Positions 6,605 through 7,501 of a stretch of 7,501 bases of DNA are shown one piece after another. Positions within the stretch are counted from its first letter, which is position 1. Every line of letters begins with the position of its first letter. The translations under genes were made by a program, and so were the position numbers. This DNA is from Clostridia bacterium (GTDB taxonomy: Bacteria > Bacillota > Clostridia > Lachnospirales > Cellulosilyticaceae): contig JAQSYC010000075.1 in the NCBI GenBank assembly GCA_029256345.1, positions 1 through 7,501 of the forward strand, written 5' to 3'. The notes beneath the pieces are model-generated. The model was not told the origin of the DNA and did no database searches. It was given only the letters and a program-made list of their open reading frames with translations.

Positions 6605-7444
6605 TTATTTGACTGAACCTGAAGTAAGTCCATTATAAATATGTTTTTGTAAACCTAAAAATCCTATCAGTGTTGGTATAATAATGATAACTATACCGGC
6701 GCAAATAATTTCCCACTTGGCCGCAAAAGGTCCTTTAAATCTAAAAAGTGCTGTTGATAGGACTGGATGGTCTGGTATATAGAGAAAAGGTATATAAAAG
6801 TCATTATAGATAGCTACCCCTTTTATAATCACCACGGTAGCTATGGCTGGTTTTAGAAGTGGCAGAATGATTTTTGTATAAATTTTAAAGTACCCAGCTC
6901 CTTCTATCATGGCCGCTTCATCAAGAGAATAGGAAATATTATCTAAAAATTGCATAAAAATATAAACCGCTATAATATCTGTTCCCATATAGAGCAGAAT
7001 AGGTGCCAAAAGATTATTATATAGACCTAACTTATAAATAAGCTGAAAGGTTGCTACCTGTGTTGTAATGGCTGGTATTAACGTTGCCAACATAAATAAA
7101 AGAAGTATAAATTGCTTAAGTTTAAAATCAAAACGATGCAGCGCATAGGAAATCATCGTTCCAATTATGATGGCTCCTATTAGAGAGGCTACCAAAATGA
7201 TAACTGTCATGCCAAACCCTTGTACCATCTTACCTTTAACAAACGCCGTTACATAATTTTCAAAGTTGAAGAAATTCTCTGGCAATACCAGTGGTCCTGT
7301 TCTCCTAAATTCCTGCCCTTCTTTAAACCCTCCAAATACAACCACTATAAGCGGCAGCACCATGGCGATAACTGCACCTATCAGTGTGCAATATTTAAAA
7401 ACACTAGCAAGCAGTCTGCCTAGATTCCATTCTGTCTTTTTCAT
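6605..7444 (-). CDS. ABC sugar transporter permease, MalG-like (CUT1 family)
   Basis: Inner membrane permease of a binding-protein-dependent oligosaccharide importer, here inferred to carry beta-mannooligosaccharides. The 279 residues match MalG-type proteins, with six hydrophobic segments (about 18-38, 79-101, 111-131, 143-165, 200-218, 246-264). The EAA loop that docks the ATPase is clear: DEAAMIEGAG (175-184) followed by ILP (193-195). The C-terminus (GLTSGSVK) is the usual ending for this family. The ATG overlaps the TGA of the preceding permease gene (ATGA), with GGAG about 10 bases upstream. No ATPase gene is visible in the window; CUT1 importers often use a shared MsmX-type ATPase encoded elsewhere. 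The substrate is assigned from neighbours only. Confidence 0.92.
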   Translation of the reverse strand: MKKTEWNLGRLLASVFKYCTLIGAVIAMVLPLIVVVFGGFKEGQEFRRTGPLVLPENFFNFENYVTAFVKGKMVQGFGMTVIILVASLIGAIIIGTMISYALHRFDFKLKQFILLLFMLATLIPAITTQVATFQLIYKLGLYNNLLAPILLYMGTDIIAVYIFMQFLDNISYSLDEAAMIEGAGYFKIYTKIILPLLKPAIATVVIIKGVAIYNDFYIPFLYIPDHPVLSTALFRFKGPFAAKWEIICAGIVIIIIPTLIGFLGLQKHIYNGLTSGSVK

Positions 7445-7501
7445 ATACGGTTATCTCCTTTCTCACCAAAGAACATTCTTTGGACAGCTGCAACAATAAG
7501 T
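7441..7501 (-). CDS. C-terminal end of an ABC sugar permease, probably MalF-like (cut by window edge)
   Basis: The last 19 codons and TGA stop of a gene entering from the right edge. The frame reads VQRMFFGEKGD near its end, the kind of basic/aromatic cytoplasmic tail found at the end of MalF-type CUT1 permeases after the last helix. Its TGA shares bases with the ATG of the MalG-like gene (ATGA at 7444-7441), the typical arrangement of a permease pair. One other frame has a stop at about 7463, so this reading is preferred. With so few residues, the assignment rests mainly on the overlap and neighbour. Confidence 0.65.
   Translation of the reverse strand, partial: LIVAAVQRMFFGEKGDNRI

Noticed and set aside
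7466..7483. Near-palindrome CCAAAGAACATTCTTTGG that could be an operator
   Set aside because: It lies inside the coding end of the MalF-like gene and encodes its expected tail (QRMFFG). An 8-bp arm pair can arise by chance at this scale, and only one copy is seen.

Overview
The window looks like AT-rich DNA from an anaerobic, Gram-positive Clostridia-type bacterium. Strong AGGAGG-like ribosome sites, a KtrAB-type potassium system and a Ruminococcus albus-like mannan phosphorolysis gene set all fit this. The genus cannot be settled from the sequence. Every gene I can support lies on the minus strand, so transcription runs from high to low coordinates.

Right part (7501 down to 3199) is the distal part of a beta-1,4-mannan utilisation operon. 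It holds the last codons of a MalF-type ABC sugar permease, a MalG-type permease joined to it by an ATGA overlap, a GH130 subgroup 2 phosphorylase (probable beta-1,4-mannooligosaccharide phosphorylase), a cellobiose/mannobiose 2-epimerase, and a GH130 subgroup 1 phosphorylase (4-O-beta-D-mannosyl-D-glucose phosphorylase). Imported mannooligosaccharides would be shortened by phosphorolysis to mannobiose, epimerised to mannosyl-glucose, then split to mannose 1-phosphate and glucose. Gene order follows reaction order, and the genes are packed with gaps or overlaps of -8 to 27 bases.

Middle (3198 to 2945) is a 254-base spacer. It carries a perfect 19-bp inverted repeat (3057-3118), which is the likely end of the sugar operon, followed by an AT-rich stretch that should hold the promoter of the next operon.

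Left part (2944 to 1) is a potassium uptake and sensing operon. It starts with a small membrane-anchored protein whose soluble part resembles an RCK/TrkA-N domain without its glycine-rich nucleotide loop. A KtrB/TrkH-type K+ channel subunit, a KtrA/TrkA-type RCK regulatory subunit, and the N-terminal 144 residues of a short KdpD-like sensor kinase (cut by the window edge) follow. I see no RNA genes, CRISPR arrays, insertion sequences or phage genes. The least described element is the membrane-anchored degenerate RCK protein.
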